Source: JABDIP01 sp965227455 (GTDB lineage: Bacteria; Pseudomonadota; Alphaproteobacteria; DSM-16000; Inquilinaceae). From it: a DNA stretch of 64,000 nt. A program made the translations under genes and the position numbers. The DNA lies in NCBI GenBank assembly GCA_965227455.1, contig OZ245752.1:4836001-4900000 (forward strand), given 5' to 3'. The notes beneath the pieces were generated by a model. The model saw only the letters and a program-made list of their open reading frames with translations, ran no database searches and was not told where the DNA came from. Numbering within the stretch: position 1 is the stretch's first letter; the number at the start of each line of letters is the position of its first letter. Of this stretch, positions 1-7,452 are shown one piece after another.

Positions 1-379
1 GGTCGCCCTCGCTGCCGCGCCGGGCCGCGCCCAGCATGCACAGGATGGCGATCTCCGCGGTCGCGTCGGACAGCACGTCCGGCGTGTTGGTGACGATCAC
101 GCCCTTGGCCTTGGCCGCCGCCAGGTCGACATGGTCGACGCCGACCGAATGGTTGGCGATCACCTTCAGCCGCTCCGGCAATTCGGCGATCACCTCGGCG
201 GAGAAGATCTCGGAATGGCAGGGCAGGACCGCATCGACGGACTGGCAGCGGTCGACCAGTTCGTCCCGGCCGAACACCCGGTCCTCCAGGTTCAGGATCG
301 CCTCATAGTCGCGCTCCAGCCGCGCATGCACGGCATCGGTCAGGCGCCGGGTCACCAATACGGTCGGTTTGTCGGCCAT
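1..379 (-). CDS. D-isomer-specific 2-hydroxyacid dehydrogenase, partial (C-terminus beyond window)
   Basis: The first 126 residues of a D-2-hydroxyacid dehydrogenase are read from an ATG at 379 on the minus strand; the rest runs off the window edge. The N-terminus (MADKPTVLVTRRLTDAV) and the stretch containing NHSVGVDHVDL, then GVIVTNTPDVLSDATAEIA, are typical of the glyoxylate/hydroxypyruvate reductase and glycerate dehydrogenase branch. These enzymes reduce 2-keto acids with NAD(P)H in the cytoplasm. The nucleotide-binding GxGxxG and the catalytic Arg/Glu/His lie outside the window, so activity cannot be judged. It follows the small membrane protein at 431-613 by about 50 bases in the same direction, so it probably ends the TRAP/amidase operon and may act on a hydroxy or keto acid brought in by that transporter (inference). 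Confidence 0.9.
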   Translation of the reverse strand, partial: MADKPTVLVTRRLTDAVHARLERDYEAILNLEDRVFGRDELVDRCQSVDAVLPCHSEIFSAEVIAELPERLKVIANHSVGVDHVDLAAAKAKGVIVTNTPDVLSDATAEIAILCMLGAARRGSEGD

Positions 380-430
380 GGTCCGTTGTCCAGTTGGATT
401 ATCCTTGGCGGCGCCGGTGCAGATCGGGCG

Positions 431-613
431 TCAGTCGCCGGGCTCGCGATCTGCAATCAGGGTCTTGAAGAAATCGTAGCTTGCCAGGACCACGCCGATG
501 ACGACGACGATCACCAGATCCACTTCCCGGACGAACCACACCAGGACGCCGACAAACACCACAAAGCCGATCAACGCGGCGAGGGCGACAATCTTCTCGG
601 TCTCGGTGTTCAT
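431..613 (-). CDS. Small membrane protein, 60 aa
   Basis: A 60-residue protein beginning MNTETEKIVALAALIG. It has two hydrophobic stretches (about residues 8-28 and 32-48) split by a short charged REVD turn, so it probably forms a two-helix hairpin in the inner membrane, with a polar tail ending ADREPGD. Its ATG overlaps the amidase stop codon by four bases (ATGA), which implies translational coupling and supports it as a real gene. I do not recognise a family. From its place in the operon it might be an accessory subunit of the TRAP system, but nothing in the sequence shows this. Confidence 0.7.
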   Translation of the reverse strand: MNTETEKIVALAALIGFVVFVGVLVWFVREVDLVIVVVIGVVLASYDFFKTLIADREPGD

Positions 614-1956
614 GACCCATCTCCCCCAGCATCTTCCGCCAGATGCCGCACCAGCCAGTTGGCGGTGCGCAGCAGCCGGGCATCGTCCCCCCTCGGACCG
701 ACAAGCTGTGCGCCCATGGGCAGCCCGGCCTCGCCCGTCATCAGCGGCAGGGTGACGGCGGGCGTGCCGCAGAAGGTCCACAAGGTATTGAAGCTGGGAT
801 CGCCGGTCGCCCCCAGCCCCTTCGGCGCCTCGCCGGGCGCGGCAGGCGTCAGGATGGCGTCGTAGCGGTCGAACACCGCATCCAGCCCGCTGTTCAGCAC
901 GCTCTGCCAGTTGCGCGCCGCCAGATAGTCGGTGGCGGCAACGGCGCGGCCATCGGCGACCAGCGCCTTGAAGGCATCGCTCATCAGCTCCGGCGTCTTG
1001 TCCACATAATGGCCCAGGCTCGCGGCCATCTCCGCCGCCATGATCGCATTGTGCCAGTCGAACACGCCGTCGAAGGTCTCGGGCAGCGGTACCTCGTCGA
1101 CATCGCCGATGGCCGTGCATAGCTCCTCGAAGGCGGCCCGGGTGGCCGGCTCGGCACCGTCCCAGGCCGGCGTCTTGACGAATGCGATGGCCGGGCGCAC
1201 CGGCGGTTCGGAGGTCGCGGTCGCCAGCAGGCCGCCCGAGGGCCGGTCGATCGCGGCCGGGTCGGCGCCGTCGTCGCCGATCAGCGCCTCGGCGGCCAGG
1301 GCGGCATCGGCCACGCTGCGGGCGAAGATGCCGACGGTGTCCAGGTTGGCGGCGGCTTCCATGACGCCGGTGCGCGGAATGGCGCCGAAGCTCGGCTTGA
1401 AGCCGACGACGCCGCAGAACGAGGCCGGCCGGATCATCGAACCGTTGGTCTGGGTGCCCAGCGCCAGCGGCACCACGCCTGCCGCCACCGCGGCGGCGGA
1501 GCCGCTGGACGAGCCGCCTGGCGTGTGCTCCGGGTTATGCGGGTTGCGGGTCTTGCCCGGATGGAAATAGGCCAGCTCGGTGGTCACCGTCTTGCCCAGG
1601 ATGACGGCCCCCGCCCGCTTCAGCCGGCGGATGACGGTGGCGTCGTCCCGCGGCCGCCGACCGGCATCGGCGGGGGTGCCGTTCTCGGTCGGCATGCCGG
1701 CGGTATCGATGATGTCCTTGATGCCGACGGGCACGCCGTGCAGGGGCCCGAGCGGCAGGCCCCGCTGCTTATGGGCGTCGAGCATCTTGGATGCCTTGAG
1801 CGCATGCTCCCGGTCCAGATAGGCCCAGGCCTGGAGTTCCGGCTCGGCCTCCTCGGCCCGGTCCAGGCAGGCGGTGGTCATCTGTTCGGCGCTGAAGGCG
1901 CCTCCCGCGATAGCCGCCGCGGCGTCGACGGCGCCCATGTCGGCGGCCGGCTTCAT
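610..1956 (-). CDS. Amidase, amidase-signature (AS) family
   Basis: A 448-residue amidase-signature enzyme, normal length for the family. These hydrolyse carboxamides to acid and ammonia with a Ser-cisSer-Lys triad. The Lys is visible in PVGIKDIIDTAG (K80), the glycine/serine loop in GGSSSGSAAAVAAG (147-160), and the nucleophile region in GTQTNGSMIRPASF (S173). The last motif carries Asn where most relatives have Gly (TxTGGSxRxPA). The C-terminus reads GLPMGAQLVGPRGDD, the usual AS ending. It lies 21 bases downstream of the TRAP large permease and overlaps the next small gene by four bases, so it is part of the TRAP operon. The likely role is to hydrolyse an imported amide; the substrate is unknown. 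Start ATG 1956 has a weak ribosome-binding site. Confidence 0.92.
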   Translation of the reverse strand: MKPAADMGAVDAAAAIAGGAFSAEQMTTACLDRAEEAEPELQAWAYLDREHALKASKMLDAHKQRGLPLGPLHGVPVGIKDIIDTAGMPTENGTPADAGRRPRDDATVIRRLKRAGAVILGKTVTTELAYFHPGKTRNPHNPEHTPGGSSSGSAAAVAAGVVPLALGTQTNGSMIRPASFCGVVGFKPSFGAIPRTGVMEAAANLDTVGIFARSVADAALAAEALIGDDGADPAAIDRPSGGLLATATSEPPVRPAIAFVKTPAWDGAEPATRAAFEELCTAIGDVDEVPLPETFDGVFDWHNAIMAAEMAASLGHYVDKTPELMSDAFKALVADGRAVAATDYLAARNWQSVLNSGLDAVFDRYDAILTPAAPGEAPKGLGATGDPSFNTLWTFCGTPAVTLPLMTGEAGLPMGAQLVGPRGDDARLLRTANWLVRHLAEDAGGDGS

Positions 1957-1977
1957 GGCATTCGACTCGGCACGTCG

Positions 1978-3810
1978 TTACCTCGAACCGTAGAAATAGT
2001 CCGGCAGGTAGAACACGATCCCCTGGAACTCGTAGACCAGATACATGCAGAAGATGATCAGGATGAGGTAGGGCATCACGCCCTTGAAGATGTCCGTCAG
2101 CGCCACCTGCGGCGGCGCCACCCCTTTGAGGTAATAGGCCGACATCGCCATCGGCGGGGTCAGGAAGGAGGTTTGCAGGTTCAGTGCGATCAGGATCCCG
2201 AAGAACAGCGGGTCGATCCCGAAGACCGGCAGCAGCGGCAGGAAGATCGGCACGAAGATGATGATGATCTCCGACCATTCCAGAGGCCAGCCAAGCAGGA
2301 AGATGATCAGCTGCGCCATGATCAGGAAGGCGATCGGGTGCAGGTTCATGCCGACGACGAACTCGTTGATCAGGCCCTCTCCGCCCAGATAGGAGAAGAC
2401 CGACGAGAAAACCCACGACCCGACGAACATCCAGCACACCATGGCCGAGGTCCGCACCGTCAGATAGACGGATTCGCGAAGGCCCTGCTTTTCGAGCACG
2501 TTCCAGCCGGTCCAGCCGAGCACGCCGAGCAGCAATCCCGTGTCATAGGCCCAGGGGCTGTATTCCTGGTACCGGAACACGGTCTGCTGGTCGATCAGGA
2601 TGATCACCGACAGGATCACACCGCCCAGAACCCCCATCAGGGCGCCCCGTCCGGCGAACTCGAACATCGGCACCAGCGCCTGGGACTGCGGCTGGATCCA
2701 GCGCAGCACGGTGATCCGATCGCCATAGAACCGCACCATCAGGGCGATGGCCGCGGTCAGCACGATGGAACTGCCCGGTCCGCCCGGCAGCGCCGGCTCG
2801 ACCGCTGGTGCGCCGAACAGCTTTTCGGCGAGGATGCGCAGCGTGAAGTAGGCGAGGTACAGCCCGATCGTTGCGATTCCGCCGACACCAATGGAATAGA
2901 CCCAGGGATTGACCGCGCGCTCGCCGCCGGCGGCCCAATCCGGCGTGATCCGGCCGTCGCGGATCGCCGCGATCCGATAGGCGATGGCCAGCACCAGCCC
3001 GCCGATGGCGCCCACCGCCGCCGCCTCCGACGGTGTCGCCAGCCCGAACAGGATGGCGCCCAGCACCGACAAGATCAGGAAGGCCAGCGGGAAGAACGAC
3101 GTCACCAGCATGAAGATCACACGCCCCAGCGGCAGGCGCTCGAATTCCTCTTCCGGCGGCTTCGGCGCCAGGCTCGGATTGAGCCAGGCGCGGCCGACCA
3201 CGTAGAGGATGTAGAGCCCGGCCAGCAGGAAGCCGGGGAAGATGGCGCCGGCATACAGACGCACGATCGAGACGTTCGACGTCGCGGCATAGACGATCAG
3301 CATGATCGAGGGCGGGATCAGGATGCCCAGGCAGCCGCCGGCGCAGATCACGCCCGACGCGAACGACGTGTTGTAGCGGGCCCGCATCATCGCCGGTAGG
3401 GCCAGCAGCCCCATCAGGGTCACCACCGCGCCGATGATGCCGGTCGCCGTGGCGAACAGGGCGCAGGTGGCCAGGGCCGCGACCGCCATGGCGCCGGGCA
3501 GGTTCCGGGCGGTGACATACAGCGTGTCGAACAGGCGGTTCACGATATTGGCCCGTTCGACGATATAGCCCATGAACAGGAACAGCGGGATCGCCGTCAG
3601 CACGTCATTGGCCATGACCGAATAGGTCTGGTTGACGAACAGGTCGAAGATCCTGTTGTCGAAGATCGTCTGCATGCGCTCGGCGTCGTAATAGGCGTAG
3701 TAGCCGAACGCCACGCCCATCGCCATCAGGGTAAAGCAGACCGGAAATCCGAGAAAGATGGTGAGGATGAAGATCCCCAGCATCAGGATCGCGACTTGGG
3801 GATCGGTCAT
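1978..3810 (-). CDS. TRAP transporter large permease, DctM-like, enlarged
   Basis: The 610-residue large membrane subunit of a tripartite ATP-independent periplasmic transporter, which imports carboxylates or related acids with the sodium gradient. The N-terminal half (LMLGIFILTIFLGFPVCFTL, then IPLFLFMGYIVERA and GGCLGILIPPSIMLI) and the C-terminal part (GWPLEWSEIIIIFVPIFLP, then LQTSFLTPPMAMSAYYLKG) are standard DctM. Ordinary DctM proteins have about 430 residues. Here about 170 extra residues with further hydrophobic helices lie between GLATPSEAAAVGAIG (near 270) and the TVRTSAMVCWMFVGS segment (near 470). Longer DctM proteins are known in the mannitol/chloroaromatic-type TRAP branch. Its start overlaps the end of the small permease by four bases. 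Confidence 0.93.
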   Translation of the reverse strand: MTDPQVAILMLGIFILTIFLGFPVCFTLMAMGVAFGYYAYYDAERMQTIFDNRIFDLFVNQTYSVMANDVLTAIPLFLFMGYIVERANIVNRLFDTLYVTARNLPGAMAVAALATCALFATATGIIGAVVTLMGLLALPAMMRARYNTSFASGVICAGGCLGILIPPSIMLIVYAATSNVSIVRLYAGAIFPGFLLAGLYILYVVGRAWLNPSLAPKPPEEEFERLPLGRVIFMLVTSFFPLAFLILSVLGAILFGLATPSEAAAVGAIGGLVLAIAYRIAAIRDGRITPDWAAGGERAVNPWVYSIGVGGIATIGLYLAYFTLRILAEKLFGAPAVEPALPGGPGSSIVLTAAIALMVRFYGDRITVLRWIQPQSQALVPMFEFAGRGALMGVLGGVILSVIILIDQQTVFRYQEYSPWAYDTGLLLGVLGWTGWNVLEKQGLRESVYLTVRTSAMVCWMFVGSWVFSSVFSYLGGEGLINEFVVGMNLHPIAFLIMAQLIIFLLGWPLEWSEIIIIFVPIFLPLLPVFGIDPLFFGILIALNLQTSFLTPPMAMSAYYLKGVAPPQVALTDIFKGVMPYLILIIFCMYLVYEFQGIVFYLPDYFYGSR

Positions 3811-4430
3811 GTGTCCTTGCGCCCGTCCGTATCGGCGTCCGTGAGGGCGCTGGGGGCACCCGGGCCGTGTTGGGCCGCCTGTTTCAGCAGGATGTCCTCG
3901 AGCTCTTCGACATCCTCCTCATGCTTCGGCCACTCGCCGGAGCGGATGCACAAGATGCAGCGGCAGACCTGGGCGATGCCCTGCAGCAGCAGCAGGATGC
4001 CGGCCGCCACGATGATCGCCTTGAATTGGAAGATCGGCACGTTGGCCGGGCTCATCACGCTGACCTCGGTAAAGCGGAACGAGCGGCCGGCGTATTTCCA
4101 GCCGGCGAGGATCAGCGCCAGGATGCCGGGGAAGAAGAACAGGAAATACAGGACCAGCTCGACCCTGGCCTGGGTCCTGGGCTTCCACAGCCGGTAAATG
4201 AAATCGCCCCGGACATGGCCGTCGCGCGACAGGGTATAGGCGCCCGCCATCATGAATAGGGTGCCGTACATCATGTAGCTGAGGTCGAAGGCCCAGGAGG
4301 TCGGGTCGCGCAGCACGTAGCGCACGAACACCTCATAGCCGACGCCGAAGGTCATGATGATGATGCACCAGGCGAACGCCTTGCCGAACCAGGCGGTCAG
4401 CCGGTCGATAAAGGTGACTAAGGATTCCAT
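3807..4430 (-). CDS. TRAP transporter small permease, DctQ-like
   Basis: A 207-residue DctQ-type subunit with about four membrane helices. It pairs with the large permease downstream, with which it overlaps by four bases. The segment YEVFVRYVLRDPTSWAFDLS matches the conserved DctQ pattern around NVxxRYVFxxPxxW. The C-terminal 50 residues are charged (EEDVEELEDILL) and probably cytoplasmic. A GGGAAGACG ribosome-binding site precedes the ATG. It is separated from the upstream solute-binding protein by about 100 bases that carry a strong hairpin. Confidence 0.92.
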   Translation of the reverse strand: MESLVTFIDRLTAWFGKAFAWCIIIMTFGVGYEVFVRYVLRDPTSWAFDLSYMMYGTLFMMAGAYTLSRDGHVRGDFIYRLWKPRTQARVELVLYFLFFFPGILALILAGWKYAGRSFRFTEVSVMSPANVPIFQFKAIIVAAGILLLLQGIAQVCRCILCIRSGEWPKHEEDVEELEDILLKQAAQHGPGAPSALTDADTDGRKDT

Positions 4431-4461
4431 CGTCTTCCCGGCCGGTCAGGGTGAACAGCGA

Positions 4462-4488
4462 ACGGAGGGGGTCAGTTGCCCCCTCCGT
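4462..4488 (-). promoter_or_regulatory. Intercistronic hairpin between dctP-like and dctQ-like genes
   Basis: A perfect 10-bp inverted repeat (ACGGAGGGGG / CCCCCTCCGT) with a 7-base loop lies between the solute-binding-protein stop (4534) and the small-permease start (4430). No T-run follows on the minus strand, so a full terminator is unlikely. Such hairpins are known to stabilise the upstream mRNA or to reduce read-through so that the binding protein is made in excess over the permease. That role here is inferred. Confidence 0.6.
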
Positions 4489-4533
4489 CGACTGTACCGG
4501 TCATCGCGATCGGATCGCGACAGCAAACGTGGC

Positions 4534-5688
4534 TTAGAAGGGCAGTTTGCCCGGGAAGTAGTGGTCGTAGGCGAGCTTGTAATCCGCCGCGTTCATCAGA
4601 TCGTAGAATGCGACCCGCTCGGCCCAGGCCTTCTGGCTGTCGACGACCTTGGCGAAGAACTCGTCTTCCATCAGACCCTCGAGCACGGTGTCCCAGCTGT
4701 CGAGCTGGGCCGCCATGATCGAGCTGTCGGTGCGGTAGACGTTCACACCGTCCTCGTTGATCAGGGTCTGCAGGTCGGCGGAGTACTTGTCCATGGCGAG
4801 GCCGTAATTGGCGGTGTTGGCCGCCTCGGCCGCGTGTTCCAGGATCGCCTGGTGCTCGGCCGGAAGCCCTTCATAGACCCGCTTGTTGAAGATGATCTCG
4901 AAGAACTCGGCCGCCTGGTGGTACGAGCCCATGTGGTAGTGCTTGGACACGTCCTGGGCGCCGAACTGGCGGTCGGCGGTCGGGTTGTTGAACTCGAACG
5001 CCTCGATGACGCCGCGCTCCAGGGCCGGGACGATCTCGCCGCCGGGAAGCTGGGTCACCCGCAGGCCCATGCCCTGCATGATGTCGGTCGCCAGGCCGAC
5101 GGTGCGGTATTTCAGGCCCTGCATGTCTGCGGCCGAGGAGACCTGCTCCTTGAACCAGCCGAGCGGCTGGGTCGGCATCGGCATCGCGAAGAAGCCGACC
5201 AGGTCGAGGCCGAGCTTGTCCTGCACCAGCTCCTGATACAGCTCCTTGCCGCCGCCATAGTGGATCCAGGCCAGGATCTGCGAGGCATTGGCGCCGAACA
5301 CCGGGCCGGTGCCGAACAGCGACGCGGCCTTGTCCTTGCCGTACCAGTAGGCGGTCACGGTATGGGCGGCGTCGAGCACGCCGTCGGCGCAGGCATCCTG
5401 CACCTGGAATGCCTTCACCACGGCGCCGGCCGGCAGGTATTCGATGGTCAGGCTGCCGCCGGACATGGCGCCGACCCGGTCGGCATACTGCTTGGCCATG
5501 TCGGAGAAGATCGAGGTGGCGCCCCAGGAGCCCTGCATCTTCAGGACGCGGTTCTGGGCCCGTGCAACATGCGGTGCCGCCACCATGGTGGCGCCGCCGA
5601 CGGTTGCCGCCGCGGCGCCGGTCAGGAACTTACGGCGGGACGCGGCCGGCGTCTTGTCCTCTGTCTTCTGCGATTTCGTCTTATCCAT
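4534..5688 (-). CDS. TRAP transporter periplasmic solute-binding protein, DctP family
   Basis: A 384-residue binding protein that delivers substrate to the TRAP permease pair downstream. The chosen ATG at 5688 is preceded by GGGAGGGTTCC; an upstream in-frame start at 5754 would add 22 residues with no signal character. The N-terminus MDKTKSQKTEDK... SRRKFLTGAAAATVGG looks like a Tat (twin-arginine) signal, with likely cleavage after HVARA. The mature part has typical DctP features: the LKMQGSWG start, EYLPAGAVVKAFQ, YRTVGLATDIMQGMG and the ending DHYFPGKLPF. It resembles the mannitol/chloroaromatic-type DctP proteins, which often use Tat export. Substrate unknown. Confidence 0.93.
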   Translation of the reverse strand: MDKTKSQKTEDKTPAASRRKFLTGAAAATVGGATMVAAPHVARAQNRVLKMQGSWGATSIFSDMAKQYADRVGAMSGGSLTIEYLPAGAVVKAFQVQDACADGVLDAAHTVTAYWYGKDKAASLFGTGPVFGANASQILAWIHYGGGKELYQELVQDKLGLDLVGFFAMPMPTQPLGWFKEQVSSAADMQGLKYRTVGLATDIMQGMGLRVTQLPGGEIVPALERGVIEAFEFNNPTADRQFGAQDVSKHYHMGSYHQAAEFFEIIFNKRVYEGLPAEHQAILEHAAEAANTANYGLAMDKYSADLQTLINEDGVNVYRTDSSIMAAQLDSWDTVLEGLMEDEFFAKVVDSQKAWAERVAFYDLMNAADYKLAYDHYFPGKLPF

Positions 5689-6179
5689 TGGAACCCTCCC
5701 AGATGCTTGTTGCTCTCCATCCCTGGATCGATTGATCGGACGTCCATGTTTCAACCGGGATGGCGGTCGAATGTCGGTCGCCGTTTCGAACTCTAAGGTG
5801 TTGTCGCACTATAAGCGCGATTGCCGACAGCCCGCAAACACCGGCGGGGCGATCTGCCGGAAAATCTCGCCGTTTCAATAGCTTCGTCCACCTCCTCGGG
5901 TCCGGCGCGGCTGCTGGAAAGACGCGCGGCCCGTCGCTATCGACAAGGCATCCTAGCCCGGTCCGAGACAAAGGTCCAAGCTTCTTGAAAGCAATTCCAC
6001 ATCGTGGAAATGCAATATTTTCCTGTTCTTTATCAAATAGTTGCAGCGTCTTGATCCGGCCGCCATTGGCGGCCGATTGCAGCATAGGACAGACGAAGTC
6101 GGGCCGGCTTGAGCCAGGTCAATCCGGCTCGTCGGTGTGTTCGCTACCTTGGCTGCGGACACTGCAGGAGGGACAGATC
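5689..6179. other. Intergenic region between TRAP operon and hemerythrin gene; holds inverted repeats
   Basis: About 490 bases without a convincing gene, less GC-rich than its neighbours. It should hold the promoters of the TRAP operon (leftward) and of the hemerythrin-like gene (rightward). Two inverted repeats are visible: TTCCAC-ATC-GTGGAA at 5995-6009, which looks like a dimeric-repressor site, and GGCCGCC-ATT-GGCGGCC around 6058-6074, a possible hairpin. No regulator gene is adjacent, so the controlling protein is unknown. Confidence 0.5.
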
Positions 6180-6746
6180 ATGCCGGCCGTCATCGATTCT
6201 CTTCGGCAGGAGCATGTCAACATGACCAAGCTGCTCGACCTCCTGGAGCGGCAGGTCGCGATCTTCGAGTCCGGCGGCAAGCCCGACTACGACATCCTAT
6301 TCGGGGTGGTGGAATACCTGCGCGACTGGTCCGATCGCTGGCACCATCCCAAGGAAGATCTGGTGCTGGAGAAGCTGCGCCTGCGCGACCCTGCCGCTGC
6401 CGAAGAGGTCGGCGCGCTGGAGGAGAGCCATGAGGCGCTGGAGGCGCTGACCGAGCAGTTCCTGGACGTCATCCGCGAGGTCCTCGGAGAGGAGGAATTG
6501 CCGCGCGACCGGGTCACCGGGCTGGCGGCGGAATTCATCCGCTCGCAGCGCCGCCACATGCAGGGCGAGGAGGCGGTGTTCCTGCCGGCGGCGGAACGCG
6601 CGCTGACCAGCGAGGACTGGGCCGACATCGCCATGCGGATGAGCAATCCCGACGATCCGCTGTTCGGTCGCACCGTGGAGAAGCGCTTCGAGGTCCTGCG
6701 CCGCGACATCCTGGCCCTGGATCGGGAGGCGGCGGCCGGCGGCTAG
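6180..6746 (+). CDS. Hemerythrin HHE-domain protein
   Basis: A 188-residue helical protein of the hemerythrin HHE family, which binds a diiron centre and can sense or carry O2 or NO, or protect iron. The histidine/glutamate ligand pattern is visible: QEHVNMTKLLDLLERQV (first helix), WHHPKEDLVLEKL (HxxxE), ESHEALEALTEQF, and RRHMQGEEAVFLP (HxxxE). The C-terminal 40 residues follow the domain. The ATG at 6180 has a CAGGAGGGACA ribosome-binding site. It converges on the response regulator gene, whose stop is only a few bases away. A role in oxygen or nitrosative stress fits the neighbouring Usp and Lon-like genes but is inferred. Confidence 0.88.
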   Translation: MPAVIDSLRQEHVNMTKLLDLLERQVAIFESGGKPDYDILFGVVEYLRDWSDRWHHPKEDLVLEKLRLRDPAAAEEVGALEESHEALEALTEQFLDVIREVLGEEELPRDRVTGLAAEFIRSQRRHMQGEEAVFLPAAERALTSEDWADIAMRMSNPDDPLFGRTVEKRFEVLRRDILALDREAAAGG

Positions 6747-6753
6747 CCGAGCC

Positions 6754-7452
6754 CTATCCGGCGCCGGCATTCTCGGCGGGCGCCGCCATGCGGTAGCCGC
6801 GCCCGCGGATCGTGGTGATCCAGGATTCCTTGCCCTCGGTATCGATCTTCGCCCGCAGGCGCCGGATATAGACGTCGACCACATTGGTCAGCGGGTCGGA
6901 GGAGGCCCCCCAGACATTCTCCAGGATCTGGGCCCGGCTCACCACCTTGCCCGATGCCGTCATCAGCAACTCCAGCAAGGCCAGCTCCTTGGATGTCAGC
7001 TGCACCGGCGCCTCGCCGCACCACACCTCCAGGGATTCCCGGTCGAAGGTCAGATTGCCCATCTTCAATGTGCGCGGCGTGACGGCGTAGTCGCCGCCGC
7101 GCCGGGTCAGCGCTTCCAGCCGGGCCAGAAGCTCCACGAAGGAGAAGGGCTTGGTCATGTAGTCGTCGGCGCCCATGCGCAGCCCTTCGACCACGTCCTC
7201 CAGCGCGTCCATGGCGGTCAGCATCAGGATGGGTGTCTTCACCCCGGCCAGGCGCAGTTGCTGGCAGACCTCCCGGCCATGCATGCCCGGCAGCATCAGG
7301 TCGAGGATGATCACCTTGTAGAGATCGGACTGGGCATATTCGAGCCCGTCCGGCCCCGAATTCACCACCTCGACGGAATAGCCCTTGGATTCCAGGCCGC
7401 GGCCCAGGAATTCGACGATCCGCTCATCGTCTTCGACCAGCAAGAGCCTCAT
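6754..7452 (-). CDS. OmpR-family response regulator
   Basis: A 232-residue two-domain response regulator. The receiver domain starts MRLLLVEDDERIVEFLGRG and has the phosphoacceptor Asp in IILDLMLPG (D51), the Thr in LMLTAMDALEDVV and the Lys in DDYMTKPFSFVELLARLE. The C-terminal winged-helix domain includes LTSKELALLELLM and IRRLRAKIDTEGKESWI. The last residues (RMAAPAENAGAG) extend slightly beyond the domain. It overlaps the sensor kinase gene by four bases; transcription order is regulator then, downstream, no further gene. It probably acts as a DNA-binding switch for the paired kinase; targets are not evident. Confidence 0.95.
   Translation of the reverse strand: MRLLLVEDDERIVEFLGRGLESKGYSVEVVNSGPDGLEYAQSDLYKVIILDLMLPGMHGREVCQQLRLAGVKTPILMLTAMDALEDVVEGLRMGADDYMTKPFSFVELLARLEALTRRGGDYAVTPRTLKMGNLTFDRESLEVWCGEAPVQLTSKELALLELLMTASGKVVSRAQILENVWGASSDPLTNVVDVYIRRLRAKIDTEGKESWITTIRGRGYRMAAPAENAGAG

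Noticed and set aside
1525..3399. A 624-codon open frame on the plus strand across the amidase and TRAP genes
   Set aside because: It is antisense to clear DctM and amidase genes, with arginine/histidine-rich composition typical of shadow frames in high-GC DNA.
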